A stretch of DNA of 64,000 nt from Candidatus Brocadiaceae bacterium (GCA_012728835.1 JAAYEJ010000043.1:62001-126000), one strand, 5' to 3'; counted from the stretch's first letter, positions 16,371 to 25,443 are shown. Program-made: numbers and translations. The notes: generated from the letters alone by a model not told the origin.

Positions 16371-17528
16371 TCAACGCCGGGCCACGCCCGTGCGACGGGC
16401 GGCCCCGGCGACGGCGTCGGCGACGGCGCGATGGACGGCCCTGTCCATGAAATCGGGAAGCAGTTCGCCCTCGGGCGCCAGCGCGGCCAGCGCCGAGGAG
16501 GCGGCGACCTTCATCTCCTCGTTGATTGTGCGCGCACGCGCGTCAAGCGTTCCGCGGAATATGCCCGGGAACCCCAGCGCGTTGTTGATGTGCCGGCCGT
16601 CGTCGGCGACGGCGGCCCCGGCGGCGACCGCCTCGTCCGGCCAGACCTCCGGCACGGGGTTGGCCATGGCGAACACGATGGGGTCGGCCGCCATCGAGCG
16701 CACCATCTCCGGCGTGACCGCGCCGGCGCTGCTGACGCCGACGAACAGGTCCTTCCCGCGCATCACGTCGGCCAGCGAGCCGCTCTGGCGCTCGCGGTTT
16801 GTGACGGCCGCGATGGCCTCCTTGGCCGGGTTCATGCGGTCGGGCCGGCCGGCGTAGATGGCGCCGGCCCGGTCGCAGAGGACGACGTCGGCGACGCCGT
16901 AGGACAGCAGGAAGCGCGCCACGGCCGACCCGGCGGCCCCGGCCCCGTTCATGACCACCCGCAGGTCCTCGGCCCGCCTGCCCGTCTGCTTCAGCGCGCT
17001 GATCAGGGCGCCGAGCACGACGACGGCCGTTCCGTGCTGATCGTCGTGGAACACGGGCAGGTCGAGCCTCTCCTTCAAGGTGTCCTCCACCTCGAAGCAG
17101 AGCGGTGCGGCGATGTCCTCCAGCAGGATGGCGCCGAAGGTCGGCGCCACGGCCTCCACCGTGTCGATGATGCGGGCGGCGTCCCGGCTCTCGACCAGCA
17201 GCGGCACGGAGGCGACGTCCACCATCTCCATCAGGATGACGCTCTTGCCCTCCATGACGGGCATGGCGGCCTTCACCCCGACGTCGCCGAGGCCCAGCAC
17301 AGCCGTCCCGTTGGTGATGACGGCGACGGTGTCGCCGGCGGACGTGTAGTCGTAGTACTTGTCCGGTTCGGCCTCGATGAGCCTGCTCACCTGGGCGACG
17401 CCGGGCGTGTAGACCTGCCGGAGCTGCTCGAGGGTCCGGAGCCGCAAGCGGCTGGTCATGCGCGTCTTGCCGCCCTCATGGAGGGCCAGGATGGCGTCCA
17501 GCGTCGGGTCGACTTCTCTGCGTCTCAT
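16371..17528 (-). CDS. NAD(P)-dependent malic enzyme (short bacterial type)
   Basis: A 385-residue enzyme, the usual length of short bacterial malic enzymes, which decarboxylate malate to pyruvate. The N-terminal domain has VYTPGVAQV (catalytic Tyr) and GLGDVGVKAAMPVMEGK (catalytic Lys). Metal-ligand segments are FEVED and FHDDQHGTA. The NAD domain shows the Rossmann motif MNGAGAAGSA near residue 195 and the late block VFAMANPVPEV. The C-terminal phosphotransacetylase domain of longer enzymes is missing. Cofactor preference cannot be told from sequence alone. It starts 45 bp after the glycosyltransferase gene and abuts mtaB. Confidence 0.93.
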   Translation of the reverse strand: MRRREVDPTLDAILALHEGGKTRMTSRLRLRTLEQLRQVYTPGVAQVSRLIEAEPDKYYDYTSAGDTVAVITNGTAVLGLGDVGVKAAMPVMEGKSVILMEMVDVASVPLLVESRDAARIIDTVEAVAPTFGAILLEDIAAPLCFEVEDTLKERLDLPVFHDDQHGTAVVVLGALISALKQTGRRAEDLRVVMNGAGAAGSAVARFLLSYGVADVVLCDRAGAIYAGRPDRMNPAKEAIAAVTNRERQSGSLADVMRGKDLFVGVSSAGAVTPEMVRSMAADPIVFAMANPVPEVWPDEAVAAGAAVADDGRHINNALGFPGIFRGTLDARARTINEEMKVAASSALAALAPEGELLPDFMDRAVHRAVADAVAGAARRTGVARR

Positions 17529-17573
17529 CGGGGGATCGTGCCTGCCATGCTGTCGGAGAGGGGGACGACGCCG

Positions 17574-18764
17574 CTACCACTCCCCCTTATACCGGTCCGG
17601 CGCCGGGCAGGCAAGCGAACGGGCGCGCAGGACCTCGTCGTAGACGCCGCAGACGCGCCGAACGTGCTCGGCCAGGCCGAAGTCCGCCCGCACGCGGCGC
17701 GCACCTGCGCGGCCCATGGCCGCCCGGGCACGGTCGTCGCTCAGCACCCGCTCCAGCGCATCCGCCAGGGACTCGGCGGACAGGTCCCGCACGAGCACGC
17801 CCGTGCGGCCGTCCTCGACGACCTCCGCCACCCCCCCGAAGCCCGTGGCCACCACCGGCGTCCCCACCGCCATCGCCTCCAGGACGACGCGCCCGAACGG
17901 CTCCGCCTCGCTGGCGACGGCCAGCACGTCTGCGTCGGCCAGGAGGGAGGCCACGTCCGTCCGGAATCCCAGGAACCGAACCGTGCCCTCCAGGCCCAGG
18001 TCGGCCGCCAGGGCGTGCAGACGCAGTCCGTAGGCCGCATTCCGGGCCAAACTGGCGTCGCCGGCGACGGCGGCCGTCAGCGGCAGCCGGCGCTCGCGCA
18101 GGATGCACAGGGCGCGGAAGAGCCGCTCGTACCCCTTCCAGGGCGCCATCTGGGCCACGAACGCCACCAGCGGATCGCCCTCGGCCACGCCCAGCTCGGC
18201 CCGCGTGCGGCCCGGGCGCGCCTGCCGCGCGAAGGCATCCGCGTCGATCGCGTTGTGGATCACGTGCATGGCAGGCCGAGCGCCGGCCGGCAGGGCCGCC
18301 TCGCGCGCGACGGCCCGGCTGACGGCGATGACGGCGTCGGCCAGGCCCGCGCACACGTGCACCGCCCGGCGCACGCCGCGCAGATCCCGCAGGTGCCAGA
18401 CGCACGGCACCCCGGCCAGGGCCGCGGCCAGACCGGCCGCCGGCATGGCCCCCATCGTGTTGACGTGCACCAGCGAGACGCCGCGCCGCCGCACGTAACG
18501 GGCGATGGCGACGGCGGCAGCGGCCACGCGGCCGGCCGTCCAGGCCAGGGCCGCCGGATGCGGGCGGCGCCGCAGCAGGGGCATCGGCACGCGCACGACG
18601 GGCACGCGCGCACGCTCCAGGGCGCGTGCCAGGGGGCCGGCGGCGGGCACCGCGGCCAGCGGCTCCCAACGCCCGCGGTCGAGCCCCCCGAGGAGCTGCA
18701 GCAGGCTCCCCTCGGCCCCGTAGAGCCGGCACGATCCGTTCACGTAGAGCACACGATGGGGCAT
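17574..18764 (-). CDS. GT4-family glycosyltransferase
   Basis: A 396-residue GT-B glycosyltransferase. The N-terminal half begins HRVLYVNGSCRLYGAEGSLLQLL, with the gly-rich loop of acceptor-binding domains, and contains VHVNTMGAMPA. The C-terminal half has VAFVAQMAPWKGYERL, the retaining GT4 motif EPFGRVVLE (E-x7-E), and VATGFGGVAEVVEDG. Such enzymes add sugars from nucleotide donors in capsule, LPS or glycolipid synthesis; acceptor unknown. The predicted -10 hexamer lies only about ten nt before the ATG and no Shine-Dalgarno is visible, so the mRNA may be nearly leaderless. It heads the run with malic enzyme and mtaB. Confidence 0.88.
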   Translation of the reverse strand: MPHRVLYVNGSCRLYGAEGSLLQLLGGLDRGRWEPLAAVPAAGPLARALERARVPVVRVPMPLLRRRPHPAALAWTAGRVAAAAVAIARYVRRRGVSLVHVNTMGAMPAAGLAAALAGVPCVWHLRDLRGVRRAVHVCAGLADAVIAVSRAVAREAALPAGARPAMHVIHNAIDADAFARQARPGRTRAELGVAEGDPLVAFVAQMAPWKGYERLFRALCILRERRLPLTAAVAGDASLARNAAYGLRLHALAADLGLEGTVRFLGFRTDVASLLADADVLAVASEAEPFGRVVLEAMAVGTPVVATGFGGVAEVVEDGRTGVLVRDLSAESLADALERVLSDDRARAAMGRAGARRVRADFGLAEHVRRVCGVYDEVLRARSLACPAPDRYKGEW

Positions 18765-18773
18765 GACAAAGGC

Positions 18774-18802
18774 ATTCTATGGCAACCGGCCGGCCTCCGC
18801 AA
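18774..18802 (-). promoter_or_regulatory. predicted promoter of the GT4 gene, giving a near-leaderless mRNA
   Basis: Minus strand: TTGCGG (18802-18797), 17 bp, TAGAAT (18779-18774). The start would be near 18767, three nt before the ATG at 18764. Confidence 0.45.
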
Positions 18803-18821
18803 AGCGCCCGCCGACGGGCAT

Positions 18822-18850
18822 TTGCACTCCTGTTCACAGGCCGGTATGCT
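18822..18850 (+). promoter_or_regulatory. predicted promoter of the Re-citrate synthase-like gene
   Basis: Plus strand: TTGCAC (18822-18827), 17 bp, TATGCT (18845-18850). The leader to the ATG at 19019 is about 160 nt, GC-rich and with several short GGCCGG palindromes. It overlaps no part of the divergent GT4 promoter. Confidence 0.5.
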
Positions 18851-19018
18851 TGACCATGGCCGGACCGGCCCCCCCGCGGAGGCCGGCCGGCGGCACTCGG
18901 CCTCTGGGGACACCACCTCCTGATGAGAGACGCCCCTACCAGGTACGCCGCCGGGCCCGACCGCCCGATCCGGCGTGTGACCGGTCGGCGCCATGTGTGA
19001 CGGATGGAGGCGACCCCG

Positions 19019-20413
19019 ATGCTGAAGTTCGACGAACGCACACAGACCCTGCTCCGCGAAGAGCACCTGTTCGAACTCCAGGAGCCGATACACCCCGAGT
19101 ATTACGACGACCTGTTCCCGGACGGGGCGGTGCCGAAGATCATCTTCAACCACCGCCACGTGCCCATGCGGCCCGCCGCCGAGACGTGGATCACCGACAC
19201 CACGTTCCGGGACGGCCAGCAGGCCATGGCCCCGATGACGACGCGGCAGATCGTCGACCTCTACAAGATGCTGCACCGGCTGGGCGGGGAGCACGGCCTG
19301 ATCCGCACCAGCGAGTTCTTCGTCTACGAAGAACACCACCGGCACGCGGTCGAGGAGTGCCTGTCGCTCGGGTATGAGTACCCGCAGGTGACGTCCTGGA
19401 TCCGCGCGCATCCGAAGGACTTCCAGCTCGTCAAGGACATGGGCCTGGAGGAGACGGGCATGCTGACCAGCGTGTCCGATTACCACATCTTCCACAAGTG
19501 GCCGGGCTCGAACCGCCGGCAGGCCATCGACCGCTACCTGGCCGTCGTCAAGGAGGCCCTCAGCGCAGGCATCCGGCTGCGCTGCCACTTCGAGGACATC
19601 ACGCGGGCGGACTTCTACGGGTTCGTCGTGCCCTTCGCCATCGAACTGCGCAAGCTCGCCGAAGAAAGCGGCATCCCCATCCGCATCCGCGCCTGCGACA
19701 CGATGGGTTACGGCGTCACCTATCCCGGCGCCAGCCTGCCCCGGAGCGTGCCGGGGATCATCTACGGCCTCAACTACCACGCCGGCATTCCCAGCGAATG
19801 GCTGGAGTGGCACGGGCACAACGACTTCCACCGGGCGCTCATCAACTGCACCACCGCCTGGCTCTACGGCTGCTCGGCCGCCAACGGCACCCTGCTGGGC
19901 ATCGGCGAGCGCACCGGCAACCCGCCCATCGAGGCGCTCGTCATCGAGCACCTGGCCCTGCGCGGCGACGACCCCACCGTGGACACCCGCGTCATCACCG
20001 AGATCGCCCGCTACTTCCGCCAGGAGATCGGCTACAGCATACCCCCGCAGCAGCCCCTGGTCGGCGCGCGGTTCAACACCACCCTGGCGGGCATCCACGC
20101 CGACGCCCTGTCCAAGGACAAACGCATCTACACCATCTTCGACACCGAACAGGTCCTCGGCGTGCCGCCCGACATCCGCATCACCGACAAGTGCGGCCGC
20201 GCCGGCATCGTCTACTGGGTCAACCTGCACCTGGCACTCGAGGGCGACCGCGCCGTCGGCAAGGACCACCCCGGCGTTCAGGCCATCCTGGACAACGTCA
20301 CCGAGCAGTATGCCCGCGGCCGGGTCACCGTGATGAGCGAAGAGGAGATGTTCGGCCTGGTGGCCCAGCACATGCCCGAACTGGCCGACCGGATAGATGC
20401 CGTGCGGGCCTGA
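19019..20413 (+). CDS. DRE-TIM metallolyase, probable (Re)-citrate synthase / isopropylmalate-synthase-like
   Basis: A 464-residue enzyme of the isopropylmalate/homocitrate synthase superfamily. The metal and acetyl-CoA site motif TDTTFRDGQQ lies at 59-68; the metal-binding HGHND is near residue 260; GCSAANGTLLGIGERTGN follows. The N-terminal segment PEYYDDLFP and the C-terminal VGARFNTTLAGIHADAL suit the subgroup that contains clostridial Re-face citrate synthase, as I recall it; classical LeuA has instead a regulatory domain that is absent here. It would condense acetyl-CoA with oxaloacetate or another 2-oxoacid. The ATG at 19019 has GGAGG eight nt upstream. The next gene is a phosphoesterase 34 bp downstream. 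Substrate assignment is inferred, the superfamily is certain. Confidence 0.8.
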   Translation: MLKFDERTQTLLREEHLFELQEPIHPEYYDDLFPDGAVPKIIFNHRHVPMRPAAETWITDTTFRDGQQAMAPMTTRQIVDLYKMLHRLGGEHGLIRTSEFFVYEEHHRHAVEECLSLGYEYPQVTSWIRAHPKDFQLVKDMGLEETGMLTSVSDYHIFHKWPGSNRRQAIDRYLAVVKEALSAGIRLRCHFEDITRADFYGFVVPFAIELRKLAEESGIPIRIRACDTMGYGVTYPGASLPRSVPGIIYGLNYHAGIPSEWLEWHGHNDFHRALINCTTAWLYGCSAANGTLLGIGERTGNPPIEALVIEHLALRGDDPTVDTRVITEIARYFRQEIGYSIPPQQPLVGARFNTTLAGIHADALSKDKRIYTIFDTEQVLGVPPDIRITDKCGRAGIVYWVNLHLALEGDRAVGKDHPGVQAILDNVTEQYARGRVTVMSEEEMFGLVAQHMPELADRIDAVRA

Positions 20414-20447
20414 CCTCATCCAACTGCAGCAGAACGGACGGGCGCCG

Positions 20448-21221
20448 ATGATCGCTGTCATCAGCGACATTCATGCCAACTACGACGCACTGGAAGCCGT
20501 ACTGACCGAGATCGACCGGCTCCGGCCGGACCGCGTCATCTGCCTGGGCGACATCGTCGGATACGGGCCCGAGCCCGCCGCCTGCGTGGACGCCGTGCGC
20601 GAACGCTGCGAGGTGACCGTCTGCGGAAACCACGACTACGCCGTCATCTACGGCGCCAACGACTTCAGCCCCCCCGCCCGGGCCAGCATCGAGCGGCACC
20701 GCCGCAGCCTGATGCCGCGCGTGCAGGCCGGCGACCTCGACCGGGAGCGGCAGGAACGCTGGGAGTTCCTCAAGACGCTGCCCTACCGCCACGTGCACGA
20801 CTCCTGGCTGTTCGTCCACGCCGCCCCCCGCAACCCCGTCGTCGAGTACCTCCGCAAGGTCGACGTGATGCTCGACATGACCCAGAAGATCGCGGAGAAC
20901 TTCCGCCAGATGGACTGGCTCTGCTTCATCGGCCACACCCACCAACCGGGCATCATCCTCCCCGAGATGAAGTTCCTCGCGCCCGAGGAACTCGAAGACG
21001 GCATCTACAGGCCCGAACACCACAGCAAGGCCATCATCAACGTGGGCAGCGTCGGCCAGCCGCGCGACGGCGACTGGCGGGCCTGCTTCGTCACGGTCCA
21101 GGACGACGGCCTTGTGCGCTACCACCGCGTCGCCTACGACCTGGACCGCGCGGTGGCCAGAATGGCGGAATCGCCCTACGGCGACCCCGCCCTCGCCGAA
21201 CGCCTCCGCCGCGCCCGCTGA
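20448..21221 (+). CDS. calcineurin-like metallophosphoesterase (YfcE-like)
   Basis: A 257-residue cytosolic phosphoesterase. All five metallophosphoesterase blocks are visible: SDIHAN (D-x-H), LGDIVGYGP (GDxxGYG), CGNHDYA (GNHD), FVHAAP, and FIGHTHQP (GHTH). The fold binds two metal ions and hydrolyses phosphomono- or diesters. The start is taken as the ATG at 20448 because the family begins directly with the first block; the longer frame overlaps the upstream gene's stop. It lies 34 bp after the Re-citrate synthase-like gene, perhaps co-transcribed. No specific substrate can be inferred. Confidence 0.9.
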   Translation: MIAVISDIHANYDALEAVLTEIDRLRPDRVICLGDIVGYGPEPAACVDAVRERCEVTVCGNHDYAVIYGANDFSPPARASIERHRRSLMPRVQAGDLDRERQERWEFLKTLPYRHVHDSWLFVHAAPRNPVVEYLRKVDVMLDMTQKIAENFRQMDWLCFIGHTHQPGIILPEMKFLAPEELEDGIYRPEHHSKAIINVGSVGQPRDGDWRACFVTVQDDGLVRYHRVAYDLDRAVARMAESPYGDPALAERLRRAR

Positions 21222-21266
21222 GGCCGCCGCCCCCGGCGCCGCGTGGCCCGCGGCACGCGCGGACGC

Positions 21267-21295
21267 TTTACGCGCACGGGCGGTTCGCTTATAGT
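21267..21295 (+). promoter_or_regulatory. predicted promoter of the URO-D / GH2 operon
   Basis: Plus strand: TTTACG (21267-21272), 17 bp, TATAGT (21290-21295). Leader of about 47 nt to the ATG at 21350, which has AGGAGG nine nt upstream. Confidence 0.55.
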
Positions 21296-21349
21296 GCGGC
21301 CCCGTGCTTCCACCGGAGGCCGCCGGGCATCCCAGGAGGATCGCCACCG

Positions 21350-22372
21350 ATGACGGGCCGGGAGATCGTGCGCCGGACGCTGACCTTCGAGCGGCCGGAA
21401 CGCATCGCAATGTCGCTGCCGCCGCCCTACCCGAACGACTTCTGCAGCGCGGGCGTGGGCGAGGACCCCCGCCGTCCGGAAGGGAGCTGGGCGCAGGTGG
21501 ACGAGGCCCGCTGGGAGCGCGTCGACGAATGGGGCAACACATGGGCGCGCATCGAAGGGATCACCAAGGGTGAGGTGGCCCGCGGGGTGCTGGAGGACTG
21601 GGACCGGATCGACGAGATCGAGCTGCCGGACTACAGCCTCGCGTCGCGCTACGAGGCGGCGCGGAACGCCTTCGGCGCGTGCGCGGACGCCTTCCGGCTC
21701 GGCTGGCTGCCCGGATTCCCGTTCAGCATCGCCCGCAAGATGCGGCGCATGGACAACTTCCTGGCCGACGTGCTGGCGGAGCCGGAGCGCGTGCGCCGGC
21801 TGCTGGCGATGGTGGAGGCGCAACTGCACCACGCCGTCCGCCGGCTGGCCGAGGCGGGCGCCGACGGCGTGATGTTCTGCGAGGACTGGGGCACGCAGGA
21901 CCGGCTGCTGGTGAGCCCGCGCGTGTGGCGCGAGGTGTTCGCGCCCGGCTTCCGGCGCCTGTGCGCGACGGCGCGCGAATGTCGGGTCTTCGTGCTCATG
22001 CACTCGTGCGGCTACATCCGCGAGGTCATGGTGGACCTGATCGCGGCCGGCATCGCCTGCTTCCAGTTCGACCAGCCGGCGCTCTACGGGATCGAGACGC
22101 TCGGGCGGGACTTCGCCGGGCGCGTGACCTTCTGGTGCCCGGTGGACATCCAGACGACGCTCCAGACGCGGGACACGGCCCGGATCGCCGCCGAGGCCCG
22201 CGAGATGATCGACCGCCTGGGCCGCGGCGGAGGCTTCATCGCCGGCTGCTACGGCTCCAACGAGGCGCTCGGGCTCGACCCCCGTTACCAGGACACGGCC
22301 TGCCGCGCGTTCGTGCAGCACGGCGCGCCGGCCCTCAGGCCGCAGGCGAGCGGCCGCCTGACGTCTTCCTGA
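21350..22372 (+). CDS. URO-D/MtaA superfamily protein with intact zinc-type motif
   Basis: A 340-residue URO-D superfamily protein. It opens with TGREIVRRTLTFERPERI, the usual start of non-HemE members. The motif MHSCGYIREVM (HxCG near residues 223-226) and the later GGFIAGCYGSN supply the His, Cys and Cys pattern that binds zinc in corrinoid-dependent methyltransferases MtaA, MtbA and CmuA. A methyl transfer role is therefore possible, in contrast to the paralogue at 1780-2757. No corrinoid protein gene is adjacent. The next gene, 24 bp downstream, is a GH2 glycosidase. HemE function is unlikely, because the HemE substrate-binding motifs are not seen. Confidence 0.78.
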   Translation: MTGREIVRRTLTFERPERIAMSLPPPYPNDFCSAGVGEDPRRPEGSWAQVDEARWERVDEWGNTWARIEGITKGEVARGVLEDWDRIDEIELPDYSLASRYEAARNAFGACADAFRLGWLPGFPFSIARKMRRMDNFLADVLAEPERVRRLLAMVEAQLHHAVRRLAEAGADGVMFCEDWGTQDRLLVSPRVWREVFAPGFRRLCATARECRVFVLMHSCGYIREVMVDLIAAGIACFQFDQPALYGIETLGRDFAGRVTFWCPVDIQTTLQTRDTARIAAEAREMIDRLGRGGGFIAGCYGSNEALGLDPRYQDTACRAFVQHGAPALRPQASGRLTSS

Positions 22373-22396
22373 ACACACAAGACAACCCAGGTACCG

Positions 22397-24772
22397 ATGA
22401 CCATGCAGACGATCCCGCTCGACGGCGACTGGCAGTTGACCTACCTCCCGGAGGCCGCCTCGAAGGTGCGCCACCCGGACGACCTCATCCAGGCGGGGCT
22501 GATGCGCGTCCCGGCCCGGGTGCCCGGCAACGTGGAACTGGACCTGATGCGCGCCGGGGAGCTGCCGGACCCGTTCGTGGGCAGGAACAGCCGCTCGCTG
22601 CGCGCGCTCGAGCTGTGCGAGTGGTGGTACGCCCGCGAGTTCGACGTGCCGCACTACGCGCCCGGCACGCCGTGGGAGATCGTCTTCGAAGGGCTCGACA
22701 CGTTCGCCACCGTCTGGGTGAACGGGATGGAGGTCGGGCGCTCGGACAACATGTTCATCCCGCATCGGTTCGACGTGACCGACGCGCTGCGGCCCGGGCC
22801 GAACCAGATCGCCGTGCGCCTCGGGTCGGCGCTGGCCCAGGCTCGCCGCCACCACTACGACGTCGGCCAGGTGAGCTGGGAGCGCCGGGACGAGTGTCAG
22901 TTCGTGCGCAAGCCGGCGCACACGTGGGGCTGGGACATCATGCCGCGCGCCGTCTCGGCGGGCATCTGGCGGTCCGTGCGGCTCCGGCAGCGGCCGGCCA
23001 CGGCCATCGAGCAGGTCTACTACTGGACGCAGGCCCTGCGCGGCGACGAGGCCGTCCTGGGCGTGAAGTACCACTTCCGAACCGACGCGCCCGTCCTGCA
23101 GAGGCTGGCGATGCGGTTCCGGGGCGAGTGCGAGGGGCACGTGTTCGAGTGCGACTGGCCGGTGGAGTTCATCACCGGGCATCTGCCCATCCGCGTGCCC
23201 GGCGCGCGGCTCTGGTGGCCCAAGGGCTACGGCCGGCCGCACCTCTACACGGTGACCGCGCAGCTTCGCCTCGGCGACCAGGTGCTGGACGAGCGCACCG
23301 AACGGATCGGCATCCGCACCATCGACGTGGACCGCACCGAACGGGCCGGCGGTGCGCCGCCCGTGCCGGTGGGACGCCACCGGCGGCGTCTCGACGCCGA
23401 GCCGTCGCCGGACGGGCACTTCGTGTTCCGCGTCAACGGGGAGCCGGTGCTCGTCAAGGGCAGCAACTGGGTGCCGCTCGATCCGTTCCACAGCCGCGAC
23501 GCCTCGCGCCTGGGCCAGGCGTTCGAACTGCTCGACGACGTCGGGTGCAACATGGTCCGCTGCTGGGGCGGGAACGTGTATGAAGACCACGCGTTCTTCG
23601 ACCTCTGCGACGAGCGGGGCGTGATGGTCTGGCAGGACTTCGCCTTCGCCTGCAACCGTTACCCGCAGACGGCGGAGTTCCTGGATGCGGTGCGCCTCGA
23701 GGCCGAGGCCGTCGCCGCAAAGCTCCGGAACCACCCGAGCCTGGCCATCTGGTGCGGCGGCAACGAGGTGGACCTGGCCTACTCCCGCGACGGTCTGCGG
23801 CCGGACCAGAACCGCATCACCCGCGAGGTGCTCCCGCAGGTCCTCCACCGCTGCGACCCCTACCGCCACTACGTGCCCTGCTCGCCCTACGTGTCGCCCC
23901 AGGCGGGGCTCCGAGGCGAATCGTACGGCCGCCAGACCGAGCAGCACCTCTGGGGCCGGCGGGACTTCTTCCGGGGGCCGTTCTACTCGCAGCACACCGC
24001 CCACTTCGTCGGCGAGACCGGCTACCACGGCTGCCCCAACGTCTCGTCCATCAAGCGCTTCATCACCCCCCAGAAGCTCTGGCCCTGGTCGGAGAGCGAC
24101 GAATGGCACCATCACTCGACCTACCACTGGTATGAGCTGCCCATCTCGCGCCCCCGAAACGACCTGATGGCCCACGAGGTGGAGGAGATGTTCGGACACG
24201 TGCCGGACGACCTGGACACCTTCGCGCTGGCCAGCCAGATCGCCCAGGCCGAGGCGAAGAAGTACTTCATCGAGCTGACCCGCCGCCGCAAGTGGCATAC
24301 GGGCGGCATCCTGTGGTGGAACCTGCTGGACGGCTGGCCGCAGTTCTCCGATGCCGTCGTCGACTACTACCTGGGCAAGAAGCTGGCCTATCACTACATC
24401 CGCCGCGTGCAGCAGCCGGTCTGTCTGATGCTCGCCGAGCAAGGCGCCCAGGAGGGCCTGCCGCTCATCGTCGGCAACGACAGCTCCGAGGATGCCCACG
24501 TGCGCTACCGCGTGCAGGACGCCGAGTCCGCCGCAACGGTGGCGGAGGGCGACTTCACGGTGCCGGCCAACCAGAACTGGCTCCTGGAGCGCGTGCCAGT
24601 GGACCCGTCGCAGCAGAGGCTCTACCTGATCGCCTGGGAGAGCAACGGGACGCTGCTCGGGAACCACTATCTGGCCGGAGACCCGCCGTTCGACCTGGCG
24701 CAGTACGTGCGCCGGCTGCCGGCCATCGCCGCGCTGGAACGGCCGTTCGACCCGAGGACCGTCGCGCGTTGA
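22397..24772 (+). CDS. GH2 beta-mannosidase-type glycoside hydrolase
   Basis: A 791-residue GH2 enzyme of mannosidase type, without a signal peptide. The N-terminal jelly-roll contains WWYAREFDVP and VIWVNG-like FATVWVNGMEVG; Ig-like domains follow; the TIM barrel carries the acid/base Glu457 in WCGGNEVD and the probable nucleophile Glu540 in VGETGYHG. The segment MVRCWGGNVYEDHAFFDLCDERG is typical of beta-mannosidases, as is GGILWWNLLDGWPQFSDAVVDYY; both are quoted in part. It would release mannose from the non-reducing end of oligosaccharides in the cytosol. It is second in an operon with a URO-D protein, and plsY follows after 13 bp. Confidence 0.88.
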   Translation: MTMQTIPLDGDWQLTYLPEAASKVRHPDDLIQAGLMRVPARVPGNVELDLMRAGELPDPFVGRNSRSLRALELCEWWYAREFDVPHYAPGTPWEIVFEGLDTFATVWVNGMEVGRSDNMFIPHRFDVTDALRPGPNQIAVRLGSALAQARRHHYDVGQVSWERRDECQFVRKPAHTWGWDIMPRAVSAGIWRSVRLRQRPATAIEQVYYWTQALRGDEAVLGVKYHFRTDAPVLQRLAMRFRGECEGHVFECDWPVEFITGHLPIRVPGARLWWPKGYGRPHLYTVTAQLRLGDQVLDERTERIGIRTIDVDRTERAGGAPPVPVGRHRRRLDAEPSPDGHFVFRVNGEPVLVKGSNWVPLDPFHSRDASRLGQAFELLDDVGCNMVRCWGGNVYEDHAFFDLCDERGVMVWQDFAFACNRYPQTAEFLDAVRLEAEAVAAKLRNHPSLAIWCGGNEVDLAYSRDGLRPDQNRITREVLPQVLHRCDPYRHYVPCSPYVSPQAGLRGESYGRQTEQHLWGRRDFFRGPFYSQHTAHFVGETGYHGCPNVSSIKRFITPQKLWPWSESDEWHHHSTYHWYELPISRPRNDLMAHEVEEMFGHVPDDLDTFALASQIAQAEAKKYFIELTRRRKWHTGGILWWNLLDGWPQFSDAVVDYYLGKKLAYHYIRRVQQPVCLMLAEQGAQEGLPLIVGNDSSEDAHVRYRVQDAESAATVAEGDFTVPANQNWLLERVPVDPSQQRLYLIAWESNGTLLGNHYLAGDPPFDLAQYVRRLPAIAALERPFDPRTVAR

Positions 24773-24785
24773 CGGGAGGCCGCCC

Positions 24786-25436
24786 ATGATCCTGGCGACG
24801 GCTTGGGGGTGGGGCCGGCACCTGCTGCCGGTCGCCGCCTACCTCTGCGGGTCGGTGCCGTTCGGCTTCCTGGCCGCACGTCTGGTCCGGGGCGTGGACA
24901 TACGCGAGACGGGCAGCCGCAACATCGGCGCCACGAACGCCGCACGCGCGCTCGGGTTCCGCTACTTCCCGCTGCTGGTGCTGCTGGACCTGGCCAAGGG
25001 GTTCCTGCCCACGCTGGCGGCGCAGCACGTTGTCCCGGCCGGCGACGGCGCGGTGGCACCGCTGGCCATCCTGACGGGGATCGCGGCCATCGTGGGGCAC
25101 GTCTTCCCGGTCTTCCTGGGCTTCAGGGGCGGCAAGGCCGTGGCCACGGGCGGAGGCGTGTTCCTGGCCCTGTCGCCTTGGGCGGTGCTGGCGGCCGGCC
25201 TGGCCTGGGGGGTCGTGTTCGCGCTGACGCGCTACGTCTCGCTCGCCTCCATCGTGGCCGCGGTGGTGCTGCCGGTGGCGGTGTGGTTCCGGTCCCCGGA
25301 TGTCTGCGGGGTCTGGGACCCGCTGACGGCGTTCGCCGCCGTGGCGGGGGCGTTCGTCATCTACCGCCACAGGGGGAACATCCGCCGCCTTCTGGACGGG
25401 ACGGAGAACCGGATCGGCAGGCCCCGCACGCCGTGA
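24786..25436 (+). CDS. plsY: glycerol-3-phosphate acyltransferase PlsY
   Basis: A 216-residue integral membrane acyltransferase using acyl-phosphate to make lysophosphatidate, the first step of phospholipid synthesis. All PlsY motifs are present: GSVPFG, then RETGSRNIGATNAAR (motif 1), GHVFPVFLGFRGGKAVATGGG (motif 2, here 21 residues long in full, so only its ends matter: GHVFPV and GGKAVATGGG), and RHRGNIRRLLDGTENR (motif 3). About five transmembrane helices. The ATG at 24786 has GGGAGG seven nt upstream. It may be co-transcribed with the GH2 gene, although metabolically unrelated. It converges on the DHH gene with seven bp between stops. Confidence 0.96.
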   Translation: MILATAWGWGRHLLPVAAYLCGSVPFGFLAARLVRGVDIRETGSRNIGATNAARALGFRYFPLLVLLDLAKGFLPTLAAQHVVPAGDGAVAPLAILTGIAAIVGHVFPVFLGFRGGKAVATGGGVFLALSPWAVLAAGLAWGVVFALTRYVSLASIVAAVVLPVAVWFRSPDVCGVWDPLTAFAAVAGAFVIYRHRGNIRRLLDGTENRIGRPRTP

Positions 25437-25443
25437 GCCGCCG

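Noticed and set aside
16431-18923. 830-codon plus-strand frame
   Set aside because: Antisense to malic enzyme and the GT4 gene; His/Arg/Gly-rich and without recognisable domains.
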